Assembly (NCBI GenBank): GCA_011620605.1
Contig: WOYW01000007.1
Span: 1 to 64,000 of the forward strand
Reading direction: 5' to 3'
Source: Bacteroidales bacterium
GTDB taxonomy: Bacteria > Bacteroidota > Bacteroidia > Bacteroidales > UBA932
Length of the DNA: 64,000 bases
This document shows, piece by piece, positions 17,048-26,458 of the stretch (positions are counted from its first letter, which is position 1; the number at the start of each line of letters is the position of its first letter). The notes under the pieces were generated by a model that saw only the letters and a program-made list of their open reading frames with translations, had not been told where the DNA came from and did not search any database. Both the position numbers and the translations under genes were made by a program.

Positions 17048-17966
17048 TATTGTCCACCATCATGGCCACCAGGCGCTTCCGTGCTTCTATGGAAGCCCAC
17101 CCTATGTGCGGTGTCAGGAATAGTTTTGACCGGTCTTTTACCTTGTAATAACAATGATCCGCGGGGAGTGGCTCGGCACTGAAAACGTCCATTCCTGCTC
17201 CGGCCAGCCGGTTTTCGTTCAGTGCATCGGCCAGTGCACATTCATCTACGATGGCCCCTCGGCCCATGTTGAAAAGATAGGCCGAGGCCTTCATCTTTTC
17301 CAACTCGGCTTTTCTGATCAACCCGCGCGTCTTTGCGTTGAGGGGAGAATGAATGCTCACCAAATCCGAGGTGCGCAACAACTCATCCAGTTCAACGCGC
17401 CGGTATTGCCCGCCGGCACGGTCTTTCCCCGAGGAAGAATAATACACCACGTTCATGCCGAAAGCCGAGGCAATGGCCGCCACTTTCCGCCCAATGGTGC
17501 CCATACCGATGATCCCTATCCGCTTGCCGTTGAGTTCGTGGAAATACCTACCCCCGAAATGGGTGGGCAGCCCGCTTTCCGAGTAGGCCTTTGAATGTGC
17601 AAACTGGTTGAAATACGGTCCCTGTTGCACACATGAGAGAATGTGCAAAAAAGTGGTCTGCGCCACACTGTCGGTGGAATACCCGGCCACGTTCATCACT
17701 GTGATCCCTGCCTTGGCTGCATACTCCAGGTCAATGATATCCATACCGGTGGCCGCCACACAGATCAGCCCCAGGTTTTTGGCCGTTTGCATGTGCTCAC
17801 TCCCGATCTTCACTTTGTTCACCAGCACAACATCCGCCTCTGTAATGCGCGGGATCACTTCCTGCGGAAGGGTATTGTAATATACGGTTAACGTACCGAA
17901 TTGTTCAAATGGGCTCAGATCGATGTCATCCCCCATGGTAGCAGCGTCCAGGAATACCAGTTTCAT
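16995..17966 (-). CDS. D-2-hydroxyacid dehydrogenase, NAD-dependent
   Basis: A 323-residue cytoplasmic oxidoreductase of the D-isomer-specific 2-hydroxyacid dehydrogenase family, which includes glycerate and phosphoglycerate dehydrogenases. The Rossmann motif GIIGMGTIGRKVA is near residues 150-162. The catalytic Arg lies in FNMGRGAIVDE, and the PHIGWAS motif carries the catalytic His. The specific substrate (glycerate or hydroxypyruvate is plausible) cannot be decided. It is transcribed divergently from the esterase gene across a shared palindrome-bearing promoter region. Confidence 0.88.
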   Translation of the reverse strand: MKLVFLDAATMGDDIDLSPFEQFGTLTVYYNTLPQEVIPRITEADVVLVNKVKIGSEHMQTAKNLGLICVAATGMDIIDLEYAAKAGITVMNVAGYSTDSVAQTTFLHILSCVQQGPYFNQFAHSKAYSESGLPTHFGGRYFHELNGKRIGIIGMGTIGRKVAAIASAFGMNVVYYSSSGKDRAGGQYRRVELDELLRTSDLVSIHSPLNAKTRGLIRKAELEKMKASAYLFNMGRGAIVDECALADALNENRLAGAGMDVFSAEPLPADHCYYKVKDRSKLFLTPHIGWASIEARKRLVAMMVDNINQYKASRSGDRSRAEK

Positions 17967-17970
17967 ACGG

Positions 17971-18002
17971 CAAATTTAGAGAATCTCAGAGATTCTGCGC
18001 AA
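17971..18002 (-). promoter_or_regulatory. Dehydrogenase promoter with palindromic operator candidate
   Basis: Minus strand: TTG (18002-18000), 21-bp spacer, TAAATTTG (17978-17971), then only CCGT before the ATG at 17966. The spacer holds a perfect 17-bp palindrome built on AATCTCAGAGATT (17980-17996). It mirrors the esterase promoter at 18068-18099. Confidence 0.65.
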
Positions 18003-18067
18003 CTCTGCTTTGAAGAGAATCGTAATACGTTGTTTATCTGCTAATTGAAACTATTGGAGTGGATTTT

Positions 18068-18099
18068 TTGCGCAGAATCTCTGAGATTCCCTAAATTGC
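18068..18099 (+). promoter_or_regulatory. Esterase promoter with palindromic operator candidate
   Basis: TTG (18068-18070), 21-bp spacer, TAAATTGC (18092-18099), four bases, then ATG at 18104. The spacer contains the perfect palindrome GAATCTCTGAGATTC (18075-18089). The arm is a near-exact inverted copy of the dehydrogenase promoter 65 bases away. Confidence 0.65.
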
Positions 18100-18103
18100 A
18101 ACC

Positions 18104-19462
18104 ATGAAAAAGTGGCTATTGCTTATTGGTATTATTCTGTTTGTTTCTTGCAGCAGTGAACCCGTACTGGATATAACAGGCGGTAAGGTGCAGGGTGTGG
18201 AAACGGATATCCCCGGTATATATGTATTTAAGGGTATTCCTTACGCAGCACCTCCGGTAGGGGATTTGCGCTGGAAAGAACCGCAGCCTGTGGTTCCGTG
18301 GGATGGGGTCTTGTTGGCCCATACATTCGGTCCTGCCGCCCCGCAGTCCGATAAAGTAAGCGGAAAGCCCGGTGTGGGGATCGATTATATAAAAGAGTTT
18401 TATGCCGCCGGGGATCCTTTGCGCAGCGAGGATTGCCTGTACCTGAACGTGTGGACTCCTGCTCCCGGAAAGACCCGGAAAAAACTGCCGGTGGCCCTGT
18501 GGATACACGGCGGGGCCTATATGCAGGGATTCGGTCATGAGATAGAGTTTGACGGGTTGGAATACGCCAAAAGGGACGTGATCCTGGTGACAATAAATTA
18601 CAGGCTTGGGCTTTTGGGCTACCTGGCTCATCCTTTACTGACGCAGGAAAGTCCTAACAATTCTTCAGGGAATTACGGGCTGCTGGACCAGATAGCTGCT
18701 TTGGACTGGGTAATAGCAAATATTGAGCAATTCGGAGGAGATCCCCACAATATTACGGTTTTCGGGCAATCTGCAGGAGCAGGAAGCGTTCAGGCCATGG
18801 TTACCTCTCCCTTGAGCCGGAATAAGATGCAACGCGCTATCATTCAGAGTGGCGGAGGGTTGAACGGTCTGAGTACGACTCCGTTCATTCCCCAGATGGA
18901 ACAGGTAGGACAGGCATTGTTTACCGATACGGATATCAATACTTTGGAACAGATGAGGGCCATGACCTTTGAAGAATTGCAACAATTGTTCACCGGATGG
19001 ATGATCAAAAACAAACGGTTTATGATGCTCCGTCCCAATATTGACCAGTACGTCCTGGTGGAGGAATTCAGTAAGGCAGCCATGGAAGGAGGAATTGCTG
19101 ACATTCCGTTTATGATAGGAGGGTGCAAGGACGATATGAGCCCTGTCATGACCGGTCAGTCGCTCTACGATCTGAGTATAGCGTTGGAATACCGGGGCAG
19201 GCGTCCGGCCTACATTTACCGCTTTGACCGGGAATTGCCCGGGGACGATAACGGGGCGTTCCACTCGGCCGAGCTGTGGTACGTTTTTGGCACGCTGGAC
19301 CGTGCCTGGCGGCCTTTTACAGCGGAGGACCGCGTGCTGAGCCACCGGATGATCGATCACTGGACGGCCTTTATGAAAAACGGAGATCCCAACGCGGAAG
19401 GACTTCCACGCTGGGATCCGTATACCTCGGCAAATCCTGCCCGGATGCATTTCGATCTTTAA
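18104..19462 (+). CDS. Type-B carboxylesterase lipoprotein
   Basis: A 452-residue alpha/beta-hydrolase of the carboxylesterase/lipase family with a signal peptide and lipobox FVSC (Cys near residue 16). The oxyanion region WIHGGAYMQG, the SEDCLYLNVW signature and the nucleophile elbow GQSAGAGS are all clear. The catalytic His is probably in FHSAELWYVFG. It should hydrolyse esters, perhaps sugar or aromatic esters, on the cell surface. It is somewhat short for the family but appears complete. It ends four bases before the convergent GH3 gene. Confidence 0.9.
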   Translation: MKKWLLLIGIILFVSCSSEPVLDITGGKVQGVETDIPGIYVFKGIPYAAPPVGDLRWKEPQPVVPWDGVLLAHTFGPAAPQSDKVSGKPGVGIDYIKEFYAAGDPLRSEDCLYLNVWTPAPGKTRKKLPVALWIHGGAYMQGFGHEIEFDGLEYAKRDVILVTINYRLGLLGYLAHPLLTQESPNNSSGNYGLLDQIAALDWVIANIEQFGGDPHNITVFGQSAGAGSVQAMVTSPLSRNKMQRAIIQSGGGLNGLSTTPFIPQMEQVGQALFTDTDINTLEQMRAMTFEELQQLFTGWMIKNKRFMMLRPNIDQYVLVEEFSKAAMEGGIADIPFMIGGCKDDMSPVMTGQSLYDLSIALEYRGRRPAYIYRFDRELPGDDNGAFHSAELWYVFGTLDRAWRPFTAEDRVLSHRMIDHWTAFMKNGDPNAEGLPRWDPYTSANPARMHFDL

Positions 19463-19466
19463 GATC

Positions 19467-21968
19467 TTACGGGCGGTTGGGCTGCTCCCATTTGTGGGTT
19501 TGGCTGCAGCGGATCATCAGACTCTGATCGCCAATACCTATCTTAAAATCGCCTTCTTCCAGCACCCATTTTCCGTCCTGTCCCACAAAGGCCAGGTCTT
19601 GTGCCGGAATAGTCAGTGTGACGGTTTTTGTTTCACCCGGTTTCAGGGATACCTTGTCAAAAGCCCGCAGACGCCTGTTGTCCGGCATCAGGGAAGCGTA
19701 TAGATCTGAAGAATAGAGTAATACACTTTCTTTGCCGGCCACTTCACCTGTATTTTTCACATCTATGGTAAAGGTCAGCTCATCCCCGGCGATAAAGGAG
19801 GTTTTATCTGTCTTCAGGTTGGAATATGCAAAGGTCGTATAGCTGAGTCCGTACCCGAAAGGCCACTGGATATGTGTATTGGCAAAATAGTCGTAGGGTC
19901 CGTCAATGGGAGAGCGTGCTTCACACACTTTGTAATCGTAGGTAGTGTACCCGTTGGGACCGCTGGGATAGGTGAAAGACATCCGGCCGCTGAAATTCAC
20001 CTCTCCGGAAAGCAGGTTGGCCAGGGCATCTCCGCCGTAATTGCCCGGAAGCATTACGTTCACTATGCCTTTTGCCATCGGGACCAGGTCGGCGATGACC
20101 CGGGGACGGCCCTGGTTCAGAATCAGGATCACCGGTTTCCCGGTAGCGGCCAGTGCTTTTACCAGGTCGGTCTGGTTCTGTGAGATATGCAGATCGTTGA
20201 TATTGCCGGTCGTTTCGCAATAGGAATTTTCCCCTATGCAAACCATGATGTAATCAGCCCCGGTCGCTGCAGCTACTGCCTTTTCAATTTCCGGTTCGTG
20301 CTCCATGGTCCAGAATCCCTGCTCGTTGTACAACACACCCGGTTCGTAAATAATGTTCCCGCTTCCGAATTCGTTTTGAATGGCTTCCAGGATGGTGTTG
20401 AATTGTTCTGTGAAACGGTCTGTCCCGCTTCCCTGCCAGGTATAGCTCCAGCCGCCGTTCAGTCCCCGCATGGTGTGGGCATTGGGCCCGGCTATCAGGA
20501 TCTTTTTGCCTTTGGGCAGCGGAAGGATTCCTTCTTCATTTTTCAGCAGCACAATGGATTCCTGGGCCGCTTCCAGCGAGAGGGCTGCAAATGCAGGATC
20601 GCCAAAGCGGGGGTAATCCTCTATCACGGTGTAAGGAGTATCGAACAAGCCCAGGCGGAATTTCAGACGCAGGATACGCCGTACGGCATCGTCAATGCGG
20701 CTCATGGGTACCTGGCCTTCCTCTACCAGTTCTTTCAGGTCAATGCAGAACTGCCAGCTGGAAGGCACCATGGCCATGTCGATGCCCGCGTTGATGGCCA
20801 TTTTGACTGCCTCTTTGTAGGACGAAGCAATCCGGTCGCGTTCGTGCAGGCTGGTAATATCGGCCCAGTCCGTAACGATCATCCCGTCCCAGCCCAGGTC
20901 TTCCTTGACCCATTGGGTCAGCAGGATGGGATTGGCTACGCCGTTCACCCCGTTGATGGTGGAGGAGTTGGTCATGATGGACAGCGCTCCGCTGCGCAAT
21001 GCCTCCAGGAACGGGGCAAACTGCTTTTCGCGCATATCCTGGTCGTTGATGATGGCCTGGGTGCGGTCTAGCCCGTTGAAGGGCACTCCGTAGCCCATGT
21101 AATGTTTCAGACAGGCCGAGATGTTGTCTTTGCCTATGCGGTTGGGATCTGCTCCCTGCATGCCCAGTATGACTTCCCTTCCGATTTCCGAAGCCAGGAG
21201 GGGATCTTCTCCGTAACCTTCCCAGAAGCGCGGCCAGGCCGGCTGGCGGCCCATGTCCAGCACCGGGTTGAACGACCAGTGAATGCCTCCGGCCCGTGTT
21301 TCGTAAGCGGTAACCTCACCGGTACGGCGGGCCAGATCCCGGTTGAAGGTAGCTGCCATATTGACCCCCTGCGGGAACAGCGTGCCGTCCGAGATATAGG
21401 TAGATCCGTGGATCTGGTCTATTCCATACAAACAAGGAATGCCAATGGCTTCCAGGGACTTGTCCTGGATGGTTTTCATGATGTGATTCCATTGTTTGAC
21501 GCTCTGGGCTGTTGTATAGGGTGTATTGAGTATAGAACCGACTTTATATTTGACAAAAACAGAGTCCATGATGGCCGGATCAAATTCAACGCCCTTCTTC
21601 ATCTGGATCTGTTGCTGAAGTTGATAAAATTTGAATCCGTTCTGACGCAGTTTGTCCTTGTTGGCCAGATCGGCTGCATCGTATTCGTTTTCCAGTCCGT
21701 GCTCTTTGATCAATACTTCCAGGTCCTCCTGGGAAAGTGAGATCAATTTCATCATTTGGGCTTGCATGTTGGGTAGCAGCAGGTTGATATCCAGCTGCGT
21801 CATCTGCCCGACCTTTTCGGTCAAAGTCATTTTGGAAAGGATCTTGTCAATTTGTTGCTCCATTTGGGGATCCTGCGGGATCACCGGAATGTTCTGTGCG
21901 TTTGCTCCCGGCATGTTTGCCATACAGCAAAGGACCAGGATTATTGAAGTGATGATGTGCTTTTTCAT
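19467..21968 (-). CDS. Glycoside hydrolase family 3 beta-glucosidase
   Basis: An exported 833-residue enzyme with a signal peptide (about 1-25, ending near ANAQ). The GH3 N-terminal barrel has the nucleophile Asp in MIVTDWADI. The C-terminal GH3 domain and a terminal fibronectin-III-like domain follow ([16 protein letters not shown] and [11 protein letters not shown]). It probably removes terminal beta-linked glucose from plant-type glycans in the periplasm. The start is set at MKKHIITS, five bases after its -7 box. An in-frame ATG 84 bases upstream would place the promoter inside the gene. Confidence 0.93.
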   Translation of the reverse strand: MKKHIITSIILVLCCMANMPGANAQNIPVIPQDPQMEQQIDKILSKMTLTEKVGQMTQLDINLLLPNMQAQMMKLISLSQEDLEVLIKEHGLENEYDAADLANKDKLRQNGFKFYQLQQQIQMKKGVEFDPAIMDSVFVKYKVGSILNTPYTTAQSVKQWNHIMKTIQDKSLEAIGIPCLYGIDQIHGSTYISDGTLFPQGVNMAATFNRDLARRTGEVTAYETRAGGIHWSFNPVLDMGRQPAWPRFWEGYGEDPLLASEIGREVILGMQGADPNRIGKDNISACLKHYMGYGVPFNGLDRTQAIINDQDMREKQFAPFLEALRSGALSIMTNSSTINGVNGVANPILLTQWVKEDLGWDGMIVTDWADITSLHERDRIASSYKEAVKMAINAGIDMAMVPSSWQFCIDLKELVEEGQVPMSRIDDAVRRILRLKFRLGLFDTPYTVIEDYPRFGDPAFAALSLEAAQESIVLLKNEEGILPLPKGKKILIAGPNAHTMRGLNGGWSYTWQGSGTDRFTEQFNTILEAIQNEFGSGNIIYEPGVLYNEQGFWTMEHEPEIEKAVAAATGADYIMVCIGENSYCETTGNINDLHISQNQTDLVKALAATGKPVILILNQGRPRVIADLVPMAKGIVNVMLPGNYGGDALANLLSGEVNFSGRMSFTYPSGPNGYTTYDYKVCEARSPIDGPYDYFANTHIQWPFGYGLSYTTFAYSNLKTDKTSFIAGDELTFTIDVKNTGEVAGKESVLLYSSDLYASLMPDNRRLRAFDKVSLKPGETKTVTLTIPAQDLAFVGQDGKWVLEEGDFKIGIGDQSLMIRCSQTHKWEQPNRP

Positions 21969-21973
21969 GGGGA

Positions 21974-22005
21974 TAAAGATAATCATCTTCAAGATACCGC
22001 GCCAC
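21974..22005 (-). promoter_or_regulatory. GH3 promoter with ATC-N5-GAT palindrome
   Basis: Minus strand: TATCTTTA (21981-21974) ends five bases before the ATG, with TGG in the -33 position (22004-22002). The spacer has the palindrome ATCTTGAAGAT (21995-21985). The 24-base arm 21982-22005 is repeated as a perfect inverted copy at 22069-22092, inside the 3' end of the M1 peptidase gene. Confidence 0.55.
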
Positions 22006-22057
22006 TTCAACGAAGGTAAAATCACAACCGGCAGTATATCTGACGATTGCATTTTTC

Positions 22058-24580
22058 TTAAAAAGGCTGTGGCGCGGTATCTTGAAGATGATCTGCCGCC
22101 TGCAGGATCTTGTTTTTCAGCAGGGGCTCGTAATCGGGGTGTTCCTGCAGGAAGGCAGCCACGATGTCAGCGGCGGCGCGGGAGTTGTGCCCACCCAGGC
22201 AGGCCGAGATCCAGGAGGTGGGGAAAAAGATGTCCCCGGTCTGTTGCACTTCCTCCAACCCGTCAAGTGCCGGACGAATGTATTTCTGAGCATGTTCCTG
22301 TCGCAGGAAATGGTTCAGGTAACCTAAAGCCGAGATGACCCAGGGTTCGGTGCTCCGGTTTTCAACTTCAAGGAGCGATTCGAAAAAGGCGTCCCGTGCC
22401 GAAGGGTCCGGATCCACGGCTTGCACTATGAAAGCAAAGGCTTTCCGGCGGTCGGGGTTGGTGATGCGTTCCAGTTGTTTTTCCTTAATGTAGGATGCTT
22501 TTTTGGGCAGGCGGATCATCAGCTGGTAAGCGAGTGAGGTCATTTCCGTTTCTGCGAAAGGAAGTTCGTCGAATGATTTGCCGCTATCCCATTGCTCAAA
22601 CAGTTGCTGAGTGATCAGGGAATCGGTAAAGAGCCCGGCAAGGGTGCGGTAGGCCAGCAGGCGGTATTCTTTGTCTTCCTGCATATCGGCAGCGGTTTTA
22701 AGTAAAAATGTTTCTGTACGGCTGTCTTTTTCAGTGGTATAACGCAGGGTGGCATCCGCCAGGTATGAAAGGGCGGAATTTCGCACCAGGTTGTTGGTCT
22801 CGGCAGGGAGGTAACGGATTAGGGCGAGGGTAAAAGCATCGCCGGAAAGGTTCCCGGCCAGCATATTCTCGTATAAGGTCATCAATAGGGAAAGCCGTGT
22901 CTCTTCCGCCTCAAAACGAGCCAGGTTGTGCAATATGTATTCCAGGCTCAGGCTGTCGGGCAGGAACATGCCGTAAGCCAGACCGTCGGTATTGGGAAGG
23001 ATACATTTCATGCCGGGGGGAACGGGCGTCTTTGCCTCGGCAAGTTCCAGGTCAAGGGTAATGATCCGGTTCCGGATCCCGTTCAATTTCTGCTCCCTGT
23101 CGGTCAGGGAAAAGGTGATCTTTTGCGGCCAGAGGAGGCCCCGGCCCAGCGGATCGGTTTGCGTAACAACCAGGGAATCGTTTGAAATACAGGCGCGTAT
23201 ATGTGGCATTCCCCGGCTGTGGATCCACACCCGGCTCCAGCTTTCCAGGTTTTCCGGGGTCTCACGGTCCAGGATGGAGATCAAATCTTCCCAGGTGGCG
23301 TTGCCGTAAGCGAATTGCTGCAAATAGGTACGGATACCTTTGCGGAAGGCTTCAGGACCCATCCGTTCAACCAGCATGTTCATTACAATAGGGGCTTTGT
23401 CGTAGATGATATTCCCGTATATCAGGCCGGCTTTGGCCAGGTTGTCCAGGGGCTGCTTGATGGCGTTGGTACCGGTGGTCCGGTCCACGGCGTACGAAGC
23501 TGCGTAAAAAGCGCGCAGATCGTTCAGGCGGTGGTTGATGCCGGGAAACTGCGGACGGATCATTTGGGCGGCAAAATAATTGGCAAACACTTCTTTGGTC
23601 CAGACATCGTCAAACCAGTCCATGGTCACGTAATCCCCAAACCACATGTGTGCCGTTTCGTGTGCTATGAGCGACATGCGGCCCAGTTGCTCCCCGGTGG
23701 TGGGGTGTTCTCCCAGGAACATGCGGCGGTCGTTGTACAACGTGGCCCCGGTGTGTTCCATGCCCCCGTACTGGAAACCGGGCAGGATTATGAAGTCGTA
23801 TTTGGCAAACGGGTAGGGGATCCAGGTGTATTCTTCCAGCCATTCCAGCGAGGCGAACACCTGGTCAAAGATGATCCCGGTCTGGGCGATCTTCAGCGGG
23901 TCGGTTTCCCTGTGGTAAAGCGATATGCTGCGCCCGTTGCGGGTCTGGGTCACCTGTTGGAATTCCCCGGTCACAAACGAGAACAGGTAGGTGCTCAGGG
24001 GCTCGGTGGTTCCGAACCGGATGGTTTTGCGCTTGTTGTCAACGGAAGCTTCATTCGGTGCGGTGTTGGATATGGCCACCCAGTGTTCGGGAACTTCCAG
24101 GGTCAGGGTGTAGGCCGCTTTCAGGTTGGGCTGATCAAAACAGGGGAACAACGTCCGGGCCCTGTCCGGGACCAGCAGCGTGTACAGGAATTCTTCGTTC
24201 CGGTTTAAGGATTGTTCTCCGGCGCGGAAATCAATGGCTATGGTGTTCGTATCCTTTTTGAAATACCTGCGGGGCAGGACAATATGTTCATTCGTAAAAC
24301 GGGATTGTGCCACCCGGCCGTTCACCTGTATAGATTTTACGGAGGCAGGGTTTTCCTTGAAATCCAGAATGATCTGCCGAGGCCTTTCCAGATTGAAACT
24401 GATAGTCTGGGCCGCGCGGATGGGAGCCTTCGGATCCTCCGGCAGATTGAAAAAAAGCTCATATCCGAGTCCGGAAACGGCCTCCTTTCGTTCCCGAGCC
24501 AGCTGCAGACTCACCCCGGGTTCGGGGCCCGAGCAACCCAGGAAGGCAAGGATCAGTGGGATTATTGTGAATTTGCGCAT
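22058..24580 (-). CDS. M1-family zinc aminopeptidase lipoprotein
   Basis: An 840-residue exported aminopeptidase with lipobox FLGC (Cys near residue 16). The exopeptidase motif appears as GGMEHTGA in place of GAMEN. The zinc motif [10 protein letters not shown], with the third ligand Glu in WTKEVFANY, is intact. A long helical C-terminal region follows, as in M1 enzymes. It should remove N-terminal residues from peptides at the envelope. Its last ten or so codons are part of the 24-bp inverted repeat upstream of the GH3 gene. It is divergent from a membrane-protein gene across a mirrored promoter. Confidence 0.92.
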   Translation of the reverse strand: MRKFTIIPLILAFLGCSGPEPGVSLQLARERKEAVSGLGYELFFNLPEDPKAPIRAAQTISFNLERPRQIILDFKENPASVKSIQVNGRVAQSRFTNEHIVLPRRYFKKDTNTIAIDFRAGEQSLNRNEEFLYTLLVPDRARTLFPCFDQPNLKAAYTLTLEVPEHWVAISNTAPNEASVDNKRKTIRFGTTEPLSTYLFSFVTGEFQQVTQTRNGRSISLYHRETDPLKIAQTGIIFDQVFASLEWLEEYTWIPYPFAKYDFIILPGFQYGGMEHTGATLYNDRRMFLGEHPTTGEQLGRMSLIAHETAHMWFGDYVTMDWFDDVWTKEVFANYFAAQMIRPQFPGINHRLNDLRAFYAASYAVDRTTGTNAIKQPLDNLAKAGLIYGNIIYDKAPIVMNMLVERMGPEAFRKGIRTYLQQFAYGNATWEDLISILDRETPENLESWSRVWIHSRGMPHIRACISNDSLVVTQTDPLGRGLLWPQKITFSLTDREQKLNGIRNRIITLDLELAEAKTPVPPGMKCILPNTDGLAYGMFLPDSLSLEYILHNLARFEAEETRLSLLMTLYENMLAGNLSGDAFTLALIRYLPAETNNLVRNSALSYLADATLRYTTEKDSRTETFLLKTAADMQEDKEYRLLAYRTLAGLFTDSLITQQLFEQWDSGKSFDELPFAETEMTSLAYQLMIRLPKKASYIKEKQLERITNPDRRKAFAFIVQAVDPDPSARDAFFESLLEVENRSTEPWVISALGYLNHFLRQEHAQKYIRPALDGLEEVQQTGDIFFPTSWISACLGGHNSRAAADIVAAFLQEHPDYEPLLKNKILQAADHLQDTAPQPF

Positions 24581-24583
24581 GTA

Positions 24584-24614
24584 TAAAGGTAAAAATCTCA
24601 GAGATTCTGAGCAA
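24584..24614 (-). promoter_or_regulatory. M1 peptidase promoter with palindromic operator candidate
   Basis: Minus strand: TTG (24614-24612), 20-bp spacer, TACCTTTA (24591-24584), then TAC and the ATG at 24580. The spacer holds the palindrome AATCTCTGAGATT (24606-24594). This 31-base arm is repeated in inverse orientation at 24680-24710 with one mismatch. Confidence 0.65.
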
Positions 24615-24679
24615 GTCTAAATGGTATCAAAATACAATTAGATGAATATCAGTGTTATGCATTATACCAACGAATGTTG

Positions 24680-24710
24680 TTGCGCAGAATCTCTGAGATT
24701 TTTACCTTTA
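24680..24710 (+). promoter_or_regulatory. Promoter with palindromic operator candidate, membrane-protein gene
   Basis: TTG (24680-24682), 20-bp spacer, TACCTTTA (24703-24710). The spacer contains AATCTCTGAGATT (24688-24700). Together with 24584-24614 it makes a mirrored divergent pair around a 65-base AT-rich centre that shows no similarity to the centre of the 17.97-18.10 kb pair. Confidence 0.65.
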
Positions 24711-24733
24711 GGGTCGGGAGCGTGCTGCCCAAG

Positions 24734-25213
24734 ATGCTGGTCTGGGGGATCCTGGGTATGCTGATCGTGCTGATGTTTGCCGTATTCTCGGGAGGCGTGG
24801 ACAGTGCTGCCTCGCAAGGATTGCTGATCTCTGAGTGCAGCGATACCTGCCCGCAGGTGGTGCAATTCATTTCCAGGTTGCGCCGGGCGCTGTTCATCTC
24901 GGCAATCATGAATTTGACTTTCGGGCCGGTGTTCATGGCGGCGCACCGCATTACCGATGTGTATATTGACAAGCGCTTTTCGGGGGAAAAGGTGACCTTT
25001 GCCGAGGTTATTCCCGGGATTGACTGGGGGCGCTTCATCAAGGAGATCGTGGAGGTGACCATTCCGGTATTCTGGATCCCGGCACATACCATCACGTTCC
25101 TGCTGCCAGGCCAGTACAGGGTGCTTTTTGCCGCCTCGTTGTCCATTGTGCTGGGGCTGATCCTGTCTTTTGCAAAAATGAGGAATCTGAAAATTTCAAA
25201 TACAAAACCATAA
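24734..25213 (+). CDS. Conserved-looking membrane protein of unknown function
   Basis: A 159-residue protein with four likely membrane helices (about 1-21, 51-72, 105-125 and 132-152). I do not recognise the family. A Cys-containing loop (ECSDTC) lies between the first two helices. The start is placed at the ATG 23 bases after its -7 box. A GTG at 24722 is a possible alternative, and the ATG at 24674 lies upstream of the promoter and is unlikely. The PHP phosphoesterase gene begins four bases after its stop, so they are probably cotranscribed. Confidence 0.6.
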   Translation: MLVWGILGMLIVLMFAVFSGGVDSAASQGLLISECSDTCPQVVQFISRLRRALFISAIMNLTFGPVFMAAHRITDVYIDKRFSGEKVTFAEVIPGIDWGRFIKEIVEVTIPVFWIPAHTITFLLPGQYRVLFAASLSIVLGLILSFAKMRNLKISNTKP

Positions 25214-25216
25214 ACC

Positions 25217-26308
25217 ATGCGCTGCTTACTGTCAATTATTTTAGTTACTGTCCACCTCGGGCTATTTGCTCAGAATGTGAACAAACAGAATTTTCCGGAA
25301 AAGAAAAACTTTAACCGGGTAGAGATGGCATTGCCACAGGTGAACGGATATACGGTGTTGAGGTGCGACTTTCACACTCATACGGTATTTTCGGACGGCC
25401 TGGTCTGGCCGACTTACCGGGTAGGAGAAGCCTGGATACAGGGGCTGGATGTGCTGGCCATTACCGATCATATTGAATACCGTCCCTTTAAGGAATATGT
25501 GAGCGGAGATTTGAATACTTCCTACGAGCTGGCCTTACCGATGGCAAGGGAGTATGGCATCATGCTTATCAGAGGGACCGAGGTTACCCGCAAGCAAGGC
25601 GTAATAGGTCATTTCAATGCCCTTTTCATACAAGATGCCAATGATATTGAGCAGCCCGATCCGGAAAAAGCCTTGCAGGCAGCTTATGACCAGGGCGCTT
25701 TCATCATGTACAACCATCCTGCCTGGGCGCTGGATACCTGTTTGCTTACGGAATTTCAGCAGGACATTATAGACAAAGGACTTGTCCGAGGCATAGAAGT
25801 GTTCAACAATGACGAGTTTTATCCCAGGGCGCTTTCATGGAGCCGGGATCAGAAGCTGACCGTATTTGCTTCTTCCGATGTTCATGCGACCATGACCGAT
25901 GTACTGGAAGCTCATTTTCCTGACGGAACCGGGACAATGTTCCGTCCCATGACTTTAGTGTTCGTAAAAGAGAAGACTCAGGAAGGGGTTCGGGAAGCCC
26001 TGGATGGCAGGCGCACCCTGGCATATTTTTATGGTAACGTGGCCGGCGAAGAACAGTGGCTCAAATCGCTGTTCCTGGCCTCGGTCAAACTGGAAAAAGT
26101 CTCTGAAAAAGGAAAATCAGCCTCTTACAAAATGACCAACCTTTCCGGTATCCAATATAAATTCACCATAGGCGATGCCCAATACATTCTGGATGCAGGA
26201 TCCTCCATACACATCACCCTGCCTGTGAACAAGCGGGAAGTATCGATGCACGTTCTGAACATGCATTACTACGAAGGCAAACACCCGGTGGTGAGTATGG
26301 TGCTTTAA
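25217..26308 (+). CDS. Secreted PHP-domain phosphoesterase
   Basis: A 363-residue exported protein (signal about 1-19, ending LFAQ) with a polymerase/histidinol-phosphatase fold. Metal-binding motifs are visible: DFHTHTVFSDG, ITDHIEY, YNHPAW and SSDVHAT. Members of this secreted Bacteroidota group are annotated as phosphodiesterases. The C-terminal 90 residues form a separate beta-rich domain. The substrate is unknown. Its stop codon is the first base of the repeat block that follows. Confidence 0.85.
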   Translation: MRCLLSIILVTVHLGLFAQNVNKQNFPEKKNFNRVEMALPQVNGYTVLRCDFHTHTVFSDGLVWPTYRVGEAWIQGLDVLAITDHIEYRPFKEYVSGDLNTSYELALPMAREYGIMLIRGTEVTRKQGVIGHFNALFIQDANDIEQPDPEKALQAAYDQGAFIMYNHPAWALDTCLLTEFQQDIIDKGLVRGIEVFNNDEFYPRALSWSRDQKLTVFASSDVHATMTDVLEAHFPDGTGTMFRPMTLVFVKEKTQEGVREALDGRRTLAYFYGNVAGEEQWLKSLFLASVKLEKVSEKGKSASYKMTNLSGIQYKFTIGDAQYILDAGSSIHITLPVNKREVSMHVLNMHYYEGKHPVVSMVL

Positions 26309-26458
26309 ATGGAGTTGAGTTTGACTGCGCCACAGACCTCCTTTTTTGCGCCACAGACTCGCACTACTGCGCTACAGATCCGCATTACTGCGCCAGAAAC
26401 CCCCTTGACTGCGCCACAGACCCCACTTAAGTGCGCCCGAAATGGAGTTTGACTGCGC
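26307..26458 (+). repeat. Degenerate tandem array with 21-22 bp period
   Basis: Seven TGCGC cores occur at 26326, 26347, 26368, 26389, 26410, 26432 and 26454, so the period is 21 then 22 bases. Units resemble GACTGCGCCACAGACC with drift. A period of two helical turns would place every core on one DNA face. The array begins inside the PHP stop codon with AAATGGAGTTGAGTTTGAC. Three matching units recur at 27891-27939. No coding capacity is seen here. Confidence 0.8.

Noticed and set aside
20187-21071. 294-codon frame opposite the GH3 gene
   Set aside because: It is the antisense shadow of a well-supported enzyme, with no recognisable motif and no promoter.
23201-24208. 335-codon frame opposite the M1 peptidase
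   Set aside because: It is a GC-driven shadow of the real gene, with low-complexity composition and no domain. The M1 motifs on the other strand are complete.
26307-26458. CRISPR array
   Set aside because: The 21-22 bp period leaves no room for repeat plus spacer, the units drift throughout, and no cas genes are present.
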